From NCBI GenBank assembly GCA_021732145.1, contig JAKFVN010000003.1, positions 62,001-126,000 of the forward strand: a stretch of 64,000 nucleotides of DNA. Direction: 5' to 3'. Position 1 is the first letter of the stretch, and each line of letters starts with the position of its first letter. This document shows positions 47,126 through 55,511 of this stretch, piece by piece. The translations under genes were made by a program, and so were the position numbers. The stretch comes from Alphaproteobacteria bacterium. GTDB taxonomy: Bacteria > Pseudomonadota > Alphaproteobacteria > UBA9219 > RGZA01. Under the pieces are notes generated by a model. It made no database searches. It was not told the DNA's origin and was given only the letters and a program-made list of their open reading frames with translations.

Positions 47126-49114
47126 TTAGGCGAGGTCTGAACTGGTGGTGGGTGATTTGCGATTTCTAAAATAGCGGCTCAGTTCACGATATGCATCAGG
47201 ATTCGTCAATGCGTCCAGAATAACTGATTGGCGGTGTGAATTACGACCTCTTTCTTTTGCCAGAATGGCGGGGTCAAGTTTGATTTCCACCCGATCACCG
47301 TTATGCAGGCGGATGCGCATGTGTTCAATATCCGGCTTTTCGGGATCAAGAATGATCTCCGATTTCAAATCAAGCCCATGAAAGAAATTCGGGCGTTCAA
47401 TATGCGTAACACCCACCGCATGCGCAACAATGCGCAGGCGCGCCGCCAAATCCGCCACGGTCGCGCCCGCTGGCAGATAAATGATGTCATTATTCGATGC
47501 ATAGACAGCGATCAATTCCTTAACGGCTTCGGTTGTCTGGCCGCCCTTGGCATTGCGGACAATTTGTTGTTTGCCTGCAAATTCAAACGGCAGCAGTTTT
47601 TGGCATGCTTCGCGCATCACCAGCAGCCATGTCAGTTTCAGTTTGGCGGCTTTGCGCACCACCTTGGGTTTTGCTGCATCGGCCTTATACGCCACATGCG
47701 CCGCAGGCCCATATTCATTCACATGCAGCATGCGTTCACTAAGCGCCTGCAGCTCGATTTCCTTGGGCTTGCGCTGATGCTTGTTCTTGCGCGGCTGCTT
47801 GCCTTGCGGCGTTATGCTTACATTTTCGGTAATGGCATAGGTGCCATGCACCGCGCTATAGCCGTTTTCCTTCGGCGTGGTTGCATAATCCTTGTCGCGC
47901 TTGGTGTCGGGAACAAAATTGGCAATCGCGTCGATGCGGGTATTGCGCATCAGCATATGAATGTGCAGCGATTCTTCTTTTTCAACTTCGGCAATCGTCT
48001 TGCCGGTCTCTTCCGCGCGGCGCGCAATATGGGTATCCGATAGAATAACGCGCGTGCCGATAAAATCATGGATGAGATTATCATCCTCTAGAATCTTTTT
48101 AATCTCGGCATGCCATTTTGATTTGGGGACTTGGCGTTCCTCCATCTTGGAGGCAACTTTATTGTAAATCGATTCAATCGATTTAAGACGCACTTCCACC
48201 CTGATATCGCCCTTGTTATAACGGTCGTCCGTGTCATCGCCTTCCACGCGCAGCAGCGCGTCTTCAATTTGCGCCTTGATGTTTTCCAGAACCGCGCGCT
48301 GGCTGCGGTCATTGTGGCGGAAGGAAAAGCGTTTGGTATAGCGTTCGCGGAACGCTTTTATTTCGCGGAACACGCTGGGGTTTTCAATGCGCAGCACCGT
48401 ATTCGCCATGGCGTTGCGCAGCAGCCAGAAACCCGCCATCGATGCCAATGGCACATAAATATCTTTCACATGCTGGATTAAATTAAGCCGTTCCTGCAGC
48501 GATTGCACGCGGTAGGAATTCATCACCTTCACATGCATTTCAGTCAGGCGGATAAGCGATGCGCGCGGTTCCGATGCGGATTCAAACAGCACCATCATCA
48601 AATAACGCTCGCGGCGCTCTTCTTCGCTTTGCGTTGGCACTTGGCGTTCCGGCGAGCTGCCCAGCGATGGCTTTAAATTCAAATTACGGTGAATAATGGT
48701 GCTGCGAACAATGTTCGTCACTTCTTCACCAAATCTTTCCTGAAGGATGGCAAGGTAGTCCGGATTATCTCTGGTGTATGGCGGTGGCTTCATCAACTGC
48801 GCATAGGGCGGATAAAGCAATGCCGCAAGCAACGTCGCGCGGTCGGCCTTGGCATGACGCGCCAGCGCTTCAACCACCGCGATACGGTCTTGCAGAATAT
48901 CATCCTGCGGTTCCAGCTTATGCTCGGCAATTAAATGCCTTGCCCACGCATTGGCTTCCATCGCCAATTGGAAATCATTGGCCATATCAAAATCAGGAAG
49001 ATACGCACCAACCTTATTCAGCACAGCTTCAATGCGAATGGCATCGGTGTTGACTTCGCGTCGTAATAAACGTCGTCCCCGAATTGCAGCTTTATAGGTA
49101 GGTCGCTTGGCCAT
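47126..49114 (-). CDS. Second, divergent Rsh-like protein (degenerate hydrolase, putative synthetase and TGS)
   Basis: 662 residues; only the first is a full Rsh. The part matching the HD hydrolase (about 50-230) has lost its histidine-aspartate pair (LLAALLYPPY at 96-104 where an Rsh has LLHDTIED). The synthetase part (about 300-480) keeps R309 and K311 (VRLKSIESIY), D350 (LIHDFIGTRVIL), Y419 and H423 (TPKENGYSAVH) and E454-x-Q456 (EIELQAL), though the conserved arginine after that is absent. A TGS-like domain is at about 540-615 (IIYLPAGATVADLAARL). No ACT domain is seen. It follows rpoZ and precedes marC and spoT. Confidence 0.78.
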   Translation of the reverse strand: MAKRPTYKAAIRGRRLLRREVNTDAIRIEAVLNKVGAYLPDFDMANDFQLAMEANAWARHLIAEHKLEPQDDILQDRIAVVEALARHAKADRATLLAALLYPPYAQLMKPPPYTRDNPDYLAILQERFGEEVTNIVRSTIIHRNLNLKPSLGSSPERQVPTQSEEERRERYLMMVLFESASEPRASLIRLTEMHVKVMNSYRVQSLQERLNLIQHVKDIYVPLASMAGFWLLRNAMANTVLRIENPSVFREIKAFRERYTKRFSFRHNDRSQRAVLENIKAQIEDALLRVEGDDTDDRYNKGDIRVEVRLKSIESIYNKVASKMEERQVPKSKWHAEIKKILEDDNLIHDFIGTRVILSDTHIARRAEETGKTIAEVEKEESLHIHMLMRNTRIDAIANFVPDTKRDKDYATTPKENGYSAVHGTYAITENVSITPQGKQPRKNKHQRKPKEIELQALSERMLHVNEYGPAAHVAYKADAAKPKVVRKAAKLKLTWLLVMREACQKLLPFEFAGKQQIVRNAKGGQTTEAVKELIAVYASNNDIIYLPAGATVADLAARLRIVAHAVGVTHIERPNFFHGLDLKSEIILDPEKPDIEHMRIRLHNGDRVEIKLDPAILAKERGRNSHRQSVILDALTNPDAYRELSRYFRNRKSPTTSSDLA

Positions 49115-49145
49115 GCATCAAGCTTACACACAAAACACCGCAAAT

Positions 49146-49171
49146 AAAAAAACCCCGCATTTCTGCGGGGT
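49146..49171 (-). terminator. Rho-independent terminator after rpoZ
   Basis: ACCCCGC (49152-49158) pairs with GCGGGGT (49165-49171) around ATTTCT, with a run of seven T on the minus strand. It lies between the rpoZ stop and the second Rsh gene, so transcription of the latter depends on read-through or a further promoter. Confidence 0.88.
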
Positions 49172-49208
49172 CTAGGACATGGTTAAAACGAATAAGCTGA
49201 CGTTTTGC

Positions 49209-49628
49209 TTATTCCTTAAGATCGTCGGGCGATGCGTCTTCGAATTGCATTTCGTTCAATTCTTCATCGGCTGCGCCTTCGTCTTCATCTTCTTCGTCTT
49301 CATCAGCGCCAGCCATGCCTTCGGCCATTGCCGCGGCGGCGGTCGCCCATTTTTGCTCTTCGGCCATCAATTCTTTTAATTCTTCTTCGCTGCTGTCGCT
49401 ATCCACGCGGCGCTGGTAACCCTTCACCAGATTTTCCTTCATGCCATCGAGGCTGAGTTTTTCTTCCGCGATTTCGCGAAGCGCAACCACCGGATTTTTA
49501 TCGCGGTCGCGATCAACTTGCAGGGCTGCGCCCGATGCAATTTCGCGTGCGCGCTGGCCAGCCATCATCACTAATTCAAAACGATTGGGAACAAGTAAAA
49601 TGCAATCTTCAACAGTAACGCGTGCCAT
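49209..49628 (-). CDS. rpoZ: DNA-directed RNA polymerase omega subunit
   Basis: 139 residues. The N-terminal [25 protein letters not shown] and [14 protein letters not shown] match omega. The C-terminal third is a highly acidic, variable tail ([18 protein letters not shown]). In E. coli omega forms part of a ppGpp-binding site on RNA polymerase, which makes its place beside two Rsh genes meaningful. It is closed by a terminator but heads the set of minus-strand genes down to spoT. Confidence 0.95.
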   Translation of the reverse strand: MARVTVEDCILLVPNRFELVMMAGQRAREIASGAALQVDRDRDKNPVVALREIAEEKLSLDGMKENLVKGYQRRVDSDSSEEELKELMAEEQKWATAAAAMAEGMAGADEDEEDEDEGAADEELNEMQFEDASPDDLKE

Positions 49629-49835
49629 AGAGCAACATCCTATTATATGGAGTGATTATTAAGGGTTTTGATAATGACCAGAATGGTTTTTGTAAACAAC
49701 TAATTGAATAAGGCGGCTTTACGGCAGCTTGCGCTCACTTAAAAAACAGGGTAATGCTATGAACAGATTAGCTTTTCGGGAATAAATCAAAAAAAGTAAA
49801 TAACCAAAAATGTGGGATTTTTAGGAGATACTGCC

Positions 49836-50510
49836 ATGCTGTTTTATAAAGAAGAGCGCTGCGCGCTGTTTATTGATGGCGCAAATTTATACGCCGCCGC
49901 CCGCGGCCTTGGCTTTGATATCGACTACCGCCGCCTTTTGGAAGTATTCGCACAGCGCGGCCGCCTTATTCGCGCTTTCTATTACACCGCTTTGGTAGAA
50001 GACCAGGAATACTCCCCTATCCGCCCGCTGGTGGATTGGCTGGATTACAATGGTTACTCGATGGTGACCAAGCCAACCAAGGAATACACCGATGCATTTG
50101 GTCGCCGCAAAATCAAAGGCAATATGGATATTGAATTGGCCATCGACGTGCTCGAAATGGCTGAAAAAGTTGACCACATCATCATCTTCTCCGGCGATGG
50201 CGATTTCCGCCGCCTGGTGGAGGCCTGCCAGCGCAAGGGCGTGCGCGTCAGCGTTGTATCCACCATGCGTTCATCCCCGCCAATGGTAGCCGATGAATTG
50301 CGCCGCGCCGCTGATAACTTCATTGAACTTGCCGAGCTTGCAAATTTAATCGCACGTGCTGGCGGTCAAAACGCAGCCGCTGGCCCACAGCCGCATGGTC
50401 AATCCATGAACAGCCGCAACGACCAGCCATCACGTGAACCATCGCCCATCCTTGATGACATGGATGAAGATGGTGATGAAGCAGCCGATAGCAATTCACA
50501 GGTTGCGTAA
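49836..50510 (+). CDS. NYN-domain (LabA/PIN-like) putative RNase
   Basis: 224 residues from the ATG at 49836, chosen because AGGAGA lies 9 nt upstream. The NYN core (about 1-160) has the acidic residues expected for a PIN-like metal site: LFIDGANLY, NMDIELAIDVLEMAEKVDH and FSGDGDFRRLVEACQ. The C-terminal 60 residues are polar and acidic, probably disordered (ILDDMDEDGDEA). LabA-type proteins are thought to be ribonucleases, but their targets are mostly unknown. It is divergent from rpoZ, with a 207-nt spacer. Confidence 0.9.
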   Translation: MLFYKEERCALFIDGANLYAAARGLGFDIDYRRLLEVFAQRGRLIRAFYYTALVEDQEYSPIRPLVDWLDYNGYSMVTKPTKEYTDAFGRRKIKGNMDIELAIDVLEMAEKVDHIIIFSGDGDFRRLVEACQRKGVRVSVVSTMRSSPPMVADELRRAADNFIELAELANLIARAGGQNAAAGPQPHGQSMNSRNDQPSREPSPILDDMDEDGDEAADSNSQVA

Positions 50511-50527
50511 AACTGCTATCCCATTTT

Positions 50528-50623
50528 GTCATTGCGAAGGGGCTTTACGCCCCTGAAGCAATCCATTTTACTTATCATACTATTTCTGGATTGCTTCGTC
50601 GCCTAAAGGCTCCTCGCAATGAC
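50528..50623. repeat. MITE-like inverted repeat (element D) that overlaps a start codon
   Basis: The terminal 10-mers GTCATTGCGA (50528-50537) and TCGCAATGAC (50614-50623) are perfect inverted repeats. The arms continue imperfectly inward to CAATCCA (50559-50565) and TGGATTG (50587-50593). Each arm has its own small hairpin (GGGGC-TTTAC-GCCCC in the left one). The sequence type, with CGCAATGAC ends and GAAGCAATCCA inside, is a repeat known from many bacterial genomes. Confidence 0.82.
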
Positions 50624-51578
50624 GTTTAATCTTCTTTTTGTCGTTCATCGTTATCCGCCATTCCCCGGCGGGTCTGAATACTATGTGCGCGATATGGCGG
50701 AAGCTGCGGTTGCCGCAGGTCATGCCGCATCCGTTTTATGCGGCCAACATGAAGGCGACCGTAACGGTGTTCACGTCACCAGCGATGGCAGCATTCTTTC
50801 CAAAAAATTTGATTTGATTATCGTGCATGGCGCGGATGTTGCTATTCAGGATTTTGTGCTGAAAAACGCCGCGAAAATTCCATCGCCCATTCTTTATATG
50901 CTTATCCTGCCATCGCAAACGCCGGTGGCGCTGGAAGCATTGCAAAACGCGCGCTGGCTGGGCTGCTCCACACCGGCGGATTGGGCGCATGCTGAAAAGC
51001 ACAATGTCGCGCATAAGGCCGTTGAAGTACGCCACGGCATTTGCCGCGACTTAACAACAGGCCGCGAAGGGTTTCGCGCCGCATACACCATCACCACGCC
51101 AAAGATGTTTTTATCCTGCGGCGGGTATTGGCCGCACAAAAGAATGCGTGAGCTGGTGGATGTGTTCAACCAAACTGGTTTGACAGATACCACGCTGGTA
51201 CTCACGGGTTACGATAACCGCGCGAATGCGATGCCTGCTGCATCCCAATTCGTAAAACCATTATTGTTCGATGATAAGCAAATCGTGATGGATGCGATGC
51301 GTGAAGCCGACCTCCTCATCCTCCATTCGGAAAAGGAAGGGTTCGGCCTTGTGCTTTTGGAAGCCATGCTGAACGAAACCCCGTGGGCGGCGCGGCGCAT
51401 TGCGGGCGCGGAGCTGATGCAACAAGTCGGCTTTACTTACTCTAACGACGCGGAATTGCTGCATTTTATGCGCGACTTCAAACGGAATCCGGTTCAGATT
51501 AAAAAGGCATATGATTACGTCACATCCAATCATCTTATCGAACACACGCTTTCCGACATCCTCAAAGTCCTTGCATGA
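50619..51578 (+). CDS. GT4-like glycosyltransferase
   Basis: 319 residues. The N-terminal VVHRYPPFPGGSEYYVRDMA is typical of GT4/GT1-fold enzymes; the C-terminal donor-site motif EKEGFGLVLLEAM has the E-x7-E pattern. The ATG at 50619 is contributed by the right end of the palindromic element D (GCAATGAC). It is the first of four tightly packed genes and overlaps the next by 4 nt. Sugar and acceptor are not known. Confidence 0.86.
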   Translation: MTFNLLFVVHRYPPFPGGSEYYVRDMAEAAVAAGHAASVLCGQHEGDRNGVHVTSDGSILSKKFDLIIVHGADVAIQDFVLKNAAKIPSPILYMLILPSQTPVALEALQNARWLGCSTPADWAHAEKHNVAHKAVEVRHGICRDLTTGREGFRAAYTITTPKMFLSCGGYWPHKRMRELVDVFNQTGLTDTTLVLTGYDNRANAMPAASQFVKPLLFDDKQIVMDAMREADLLILHSEKEGFGLVLLEAMLNETPWAARRIAGAELMQQVGFTYSNDAELLHFMRDFKRNPVQIKKAYDYVTSNHLIEHTLSDILKVLA

Positions 51579-52123
51579 TTATTGATCTTGGCTCCGGCCC
51601 ACATCCCAAACCCGATGCAAATATCTGCGTCGATTTTCACCCGTGGCCGCGCGTTAATGTGCAGCATGATTTGCGCAAGCTTCCCTACCCCTTTGCAGAT
51701 GACATGGCAGATAAAATTTATTTTGGCGATGTAATTGAACATCTGGATAAATTCATTGCGCCATCGGTACTCAAGGATATTCTACGCATTTTAAAACCCG
51801 GCGGCGTTCTTGATATAACCTGCCCTGATGCGCGCTGGGTGGCTGAACGCATTGCCAAAAATGACTGGGCAGAACAGGCCAATGTGCCGTGGCTGAACCC
51901 CACCGGCGATGCGTTTGAAGACGCGATGTCGTATTTATTCGGTGGCTGGATGACCGAAAGCGAATACAAAATTCCCGGCATGGGCCATATCAACGGCTTT
52001 GATGAAACCAAGCTGAAACGCATGCTATTGGAAGCAGGCTTTAAAACCGCGCAGCGCGTGGATGATACGCGAAACCCCGTGCCAGCACGCAATTCCATCC
52101 TTCGCATGGTGGCAACCAAATGA
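51575..52123 (+). CDS. Class I SAM-dependent methyltransferase
   Basis: 182 residues. SAM motif I is at the very N-terminus (MIIDLGSGPHPK), followed by ICVDFHPWPRVNVQHDLRKL, DVIEHLDKF and ILKPGGVLDITCPD. This small form occurs in glycan clusters as a sugar methylase. It overlaps both neighbours by 4 nt (ATGA junctions), so it is translationally coupled to two glycosyltransferase genes, which suggests a sugar O-methylation. Confidence 0.85.
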   Translation: MIIDLGSGPHPKPDANICVDFHPWPRVNVQHDLRKLPYPFADDMADKIYFGDVIEHLDKFIAPSVLKDILRILKPGGVLDITCPDARWVAERIAKNDWAEQANVPWLNPTGDAFEDAMSYLFGGWMTESEYKIPGMGHINGFDETKLKRMLLEAGFKTAQRVDDTRNPVPARNSILRMVATK

Positions 52124-52968
52124 CGCAAGATTTAGTTATCGGCTCCATCACCGGATATGATTTTGAGGCAATAAGACCGTGGGTTGTGTCGCTGGAACGC
52201 TCCGGCTTTTCCGGCATGAAGGCGATGCTGTGCTATAACATCAAGCAACCCGTTATCAACGAACTGGCATCGCGCGGCTTCACTATTTTTGCCTTTGAGC
52301 AAAACAACGAAGGCGTTGTGTATACCAAACCCTTCAACATCGTGGTTGAACGTTTCCTGCATATGTGGCTGTTCCTGCAAGGCGCACGTGAAAAATATAA
52401 TCTGCGTTATCTCATTGCGCCCGATGTGCGCGATGTGTTGTTTCAATCCAACCCCAGCACTTGGATTGAACAGAATATCGGCAATAAAAAAATCATCGCG
52501 CCGCAAGAATCGATTGCGTATGAACACGAAAACTGGGGCAAACAAAACCTGCTGCAAAGCTATGGCGGCGATATTTATTCTGCCTTTGGCAAAAACACCA
52601 TCATCAATGCAGGAACCATTGCTGGCGAAATTGATACGATGGTTGATTTGTTCCTGACGGTCTATTTGGCATCAAAAGCCGGCCAATCGATTAATCCCGA
52701 TCAGGCCGCGCTTAACATCATCCTTAATACCAAGGTCTACCGCGATATCACCTATTTCGCGCCAGCCAATGCGGGCTGGGCATGCCAATTGGGCGTCACG
52801 GCAGACCCTGTTAAAATTTCTGGCTACCGCCCGCATCTAACCGAAGCCGAACCCCGATTTGACGGCAATACGGTGCGCACGCAATCCGGCGCGGCGTTCA
52901 CGCTGGTGCATCAATATGACCGCGTGCCCACATGGCGCGATGCGCTTTTGAAAAAATATGGAGCATAA
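52120..52968 (+). CDS. Putative glycosyltransferase-like protein of unknown family
   Basis: 282 residues. I recognise no firm family, but IAPDVRDVLFQSNPSTWIEQ resembles the acidic DxxD-type nucleotide-sugar and metal site of GT-A enzymes, and the start LVIGSITGYDFEAIRPWVVS resembles their first beta-alpha unit. A late ALNIILNTKVYRDITYFAP resembles the acceptor-side region. It overlaps the methyltransferase by 4 nt and precedes the GT2 gene. Glycan synthesis is the likely setting; the specific activity is inferred from context. Confidence 0.68.
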   Translation: MTQDLVIGSITGYDFEAIRPWVVSLERSGFSGMKAMLCYNIKQPVINELASRGFTIFAFEQNNEGVVYTKPFNIVVERFLHMWLFLQGAREKYNLRYLIAPDVRDVLFQSNPSTWIEQNIGNKKIIAPQESIAYEHENWGKQNLLQSYGGDIYSAFGKNTIINAGTIAGEIDTMVDLFLTVYLASKAGQSINPDQAALNIILNTKVYRDITYFAPANAGWACQLGVTADPVKISGYRPHLTEAEPRFDGNTVRTQSGAAFTLVHQYDRVPTWRDALLKKYGA

Positions 52969-52969
52969 T

Positions 52970-53905
52970 ATGCCGATTTTCTCCGCCGTCATCTGCACCT
53001 ATAACCGCTACGATGTGTTGCCGCGCGCGATTGAAAGTTTGCAAAAACAAACACTTCCTGCATCTGAATTCGATATTTGGGTGATTGATAATTCGCCTGC
53101 TGGCGCGGAACGCCAGGCATCATCCGACCGCTGGGGAAAAACACCCGGTTTAACCTATGCCACTGTTGACCGCGCAGGTTTATCCAATGCGCGCAATCTT
53201 GCCGCGCAACATGCACAAGGCGAATTTATTGTGTATTTGGATGATGATGCAGTGGCCGCGCCCACACTCCTCACCGAATATAAAAAGGCGTTTGAACAAT
53301 TGGGTTCTAGCTGCGCCGTGATTGGCGGTAAAGTTATTCCTGATTACGCGATTGCACGCCCCGCATGGCTTGATAACCGCCTCCTCACCTTTCTTTCGTT
53401 GTGTGATTTCGGCGATGCGACCAAGCTGCTGACGGGCAGCGATGAACCCGTTGGCGCAAATATCGCATTCCGTAAATCGGCATTAGTACAAAGCGGCGGG
53501 TTTAATCCTGCCCTTGGCCGCAACGGTTTGGAAATTCACAGCCTGTTATCCGGCGAGGAATCCGATTGTCTGCGCCGCATTAAATCCCTTGGTCATAGCA
53601 TTGGTTATGCACCATTGGCGCTTGCTACCCATTCCATTCCGGCTTCTCGCTTAACGCATGCATGGTTTCGCAAGCGCAGCGCATGGCAAGCTACATCCGA
53701 CCAGATGCTGTATACGCTGAATGATAATGCAGTGGCGGTTTTTAAAAATGCGATTGAGCATTACATTGCCCAAGTACCGGCAGAGCATAAGAACACCATG
53801 GGCTTTAACTGGGATACGCAGGATCCTGAATTATTCTTCCGCCAGATAAATGCGATTGGGATGTTTACGCGCCTGATGCTCGCCAACGGCAAGATGTCAG
53901 ATTAA
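52970..53905 (+). CDS. Glycosyltransferase family 2
   Basis: 311 residues from the ATG at 52970, which has GGAG at a good distance; an ATG 12 nt earlier is less likely. The GT-A motifs are clear: FSAVICTYNRYDVLPRAIES, the metal-binding VYLDDDAVAAPTLLTE and IAFRKSALVQSGGFNP in the acceptor half. It is the last of the four-gene operon. Its stop overlaps the converging unknown gene. Confidence 0.9.
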   Translation: MPIFSAVICTYNRYDVLPRAIESLQKQTLPASEFDIWVIDNSPAGAERQASSDRWGKTPGLTYATVDRAGLSNARNLAAQHAQGEFIVYLDDDAVAAPTLLTEYKKAFEQLGSSCAVIGGKVIPDYAIARPAWLDNRLLTFLSLCDFGDATKLLTGSDEPVGANIAFRKSALVQSGGFNPALGRNGLEIHSLLSGEESDCLRRIKSLGHSIGYAPLALATHSIPASRLTHAWFRKRSAWQATSDQMLYTLNDNAVAVFKNAIEHYIAQVPAEHKNTMGFNWDTQDPELFFRQINAIGMFTRLMLANGKMSD

Positions 53906-54429
53906 CGGGTAAGGGAAACAGGCATCGCATTGGTTTGCAATCCTGTTGCGACATTTGATTGAAGCGGGCCCGTTACGCCAATGCGCGGCCCCTGACGCAA
54001 ATCTTCTCCAACAACCGTTGGCATGGCCACAGGGTTGCCCAAGGGAACAACACCCACTTCGTTTTGGCGGTCATTCGTATAATAGCGCCTATAGAAATCA
54101 CCGCTAATCGTGGAGCCTTTGTCCTTGTCGGGCTTCTGATCGGGAGCAGCCACAGATGTATCCAAACCGGTTCCGGTTAGCTTTCTGAAAATGGATCCGG
54201 CCCTATCGGCAATTGATGTCAGCGTTTTATCCGACATGGTGGCAGAACTTATAATCCCCGTTGCCGCCGCAAGACCTGCAACACCCGCCACCGCAGCAAT
54301 CACCGGCGCTGCAGCCACAATAAGCGGCGCAGTAGCAACCATGGCTGTAATACCTGCTGCACCCGCAACGATGCCGAGGCCTACAGACCCGCCAAATAGT
54401 CTTGCTCTGAGTGTATTTGCATCAGCCAT
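53902..54429 (-). CDS. Unknown 175-residue protein with a long hydrophobic Ala/Val/Gly segment
   Basis: No known family. Residues about 12-60 are a continuous hydrophobic region (GGSVGLGIVAGAAGITAMVA and LIVAAAPVIAAVAGVAGLAA), most like a helical hairpin of two membrane segments with small residues. The C-terminal 110 residues are polar, rich in Pro, Gly and Asn, and may lie outside the membrane. There is no clear signal-peptide cleavage site. It is divergent from the 262-residue unknown gene. A pore or holin-like role is only a speculation from composition. Confidence 0.7.
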   Translation of the reverse strand: MADANTLRARLFGGSVGLGIVAGAAGITAMVATAPLIVAAAPVIAAVAGVAGLAAATGIISSATMSDKTLTSIADRAGSIFRKLTGTGLDTSVAAPDQKPDKDKGSTISGDFYRRYYTNDRQNEVGVVPLGNPVAMPTVVGEDLRQGPRIGVTGPLQSNVATGLQTNAMPVSLTR

Positions 54430-54652
54430 AATTGCTGCTCATCATAATGAATGATCTAAATATATCTTCTCATCCTAGTAGGTTTTTCTTAACGCCTTAT
54501 AAAAAGCCCAAAAATTCTGCATTTCTTTTACCAATGGTTAACCACGTTTTTTATGCTTGGATTAACAGGTGCCGATTATACTGAATGCTTACTAACCAAT
54601 TTTTTGATCACCTAAATTTTTAAAAAGCCACTTTTTTTATAAAGATTGCATT

Positions 54653-55441
54653 ATGGGTTCTGGCATTACTGGTTCATATGAAACTGTAGGTACCGTACAG
54701 GTTTCAAAGATCGATAACACACCCAACAGTGTGGTAAAGCCGAATGTGCGCTTTGACATTATGCAAGGCCATTTGCATGGCGTTGCCGAAGACAAGGTTG
54801 GCCAAAGTTTAGAAAACAAGATTTTCAAAGACCGTTGCCCGCTCAACGGCGTCGAGCTCACCCAAATCGGTCAGGAATTCGGCATCAACTTTGCCGTGAA
54901 CGCCAATCCGCGTGAAGGGTTCCGTCTGCGCATTTGCGATGGCAAGGAAGCCGCGGATGAACTGACCCAATACCAGATTATGAAGGGCGGTTATGATGGC
55001 CGCAAAAAAGTGCTGACCGAAATTCAACGTGACCACATTCCTGAGCTTGATAACCCGTTTATCAGCATGGATATGTATATGCGTGAAGAATCGGTTGAGC
55101 GCCTCCTTGGCCCACTTCCCAACAATTTACGTGAAGGTACCCTTGATAAATGGCGTGAAATGGGCTGGCGCAGTGAAGCCCAGCGCATCATCAAAAACAT
55201 CAATGGCTATAACCCTATTCACAATGAAATTTGCCGTATTACCAAGAAATACGTGGCACGCGAGCTGACCGAAGAAGAAGCGCAATGGCATCCAAAAGAC
55301 CCGGATCAGCATCTGTTCCATGAAGACGAGATTTATGAAGTGCACGTGACCAAAGTTGCGATGCTGCCAAAGATCCGCTACTTGGGTGGCCTTCTTTCCA
55401 CGCTGGCGCAAATCCGCACCGCACTTGATATTAAAAACTAA
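54653..55441 (+). CDS. Unknown 262-residue cytoplasmic protein
   Basis: No known family. It is soluble, mixed alpha/beta and rather charged, without signal peptide or membrane segments. Visible segments are VRFDIMQGHLHGVAEDKVGQ near the start, MYMREESVERLLGPLPNNLR in the centre and a charged DPDQHLFHEDEIYEVHVTKV before the end. The ATG at 54653 follows an AT-rich leader with weak ribosome-binding signals. A terminator follows. It shares the 223-nt divergent spacer with the 175-residue gene. Confidence 0.72.
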   Translation: MGSGITGSYETVGTVQVSKIDNTPNSVVKPNVRFDIMQGHLHGVAEDKVGQSLENKIFKDRCPLNGVELTQIGQEFGINFAVNANPREGFRLRICDGKEAADELTQYQIMKGGYDGRKKVLTEIQRDHIPELDNPFISMDMYMREESVERLLGPLPNNLREGTLDKWREMGWRSEAQRIIKNINGYNPIHNEICRITKKYVARELTEEEAQWHPKDPDQHLFHEDEIYEVHVTKVAMLPKIRYLGGLLSTLAQIRTALDIKN

Positions 55442-55464
55442 GTTTAGTTCTTGATACAAAAATC

Positions 55465-55490
55465 AAACGCGCCTTACGGCGCGTTTTTTT
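55465..55490. terminator. Rho-independent terminator
   Basis: AAACGCGCC (55465-55473) pairs with GGCGCGTTT (55478-55486) around TTAC, followed by T up to 55490. It ends the 262-residue gene and may also slow transcription leaving recN from the opposite strand. Confidence 0.88.
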
Positions 55491-55511
55491 ATCCCTAAAT
55501 TTTCGAGTAAA

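Noticed and set aside
50704-50718. CTGCGG-TTG-CCGCAG hairpin inside the GT4 gene, similar to family B
   Set aside because: The encoded residues (EAAVAAGH) fit the normal length of the glycosyltransferase N-terminal region, so there is no insert, and the shoulders of the family are missing.
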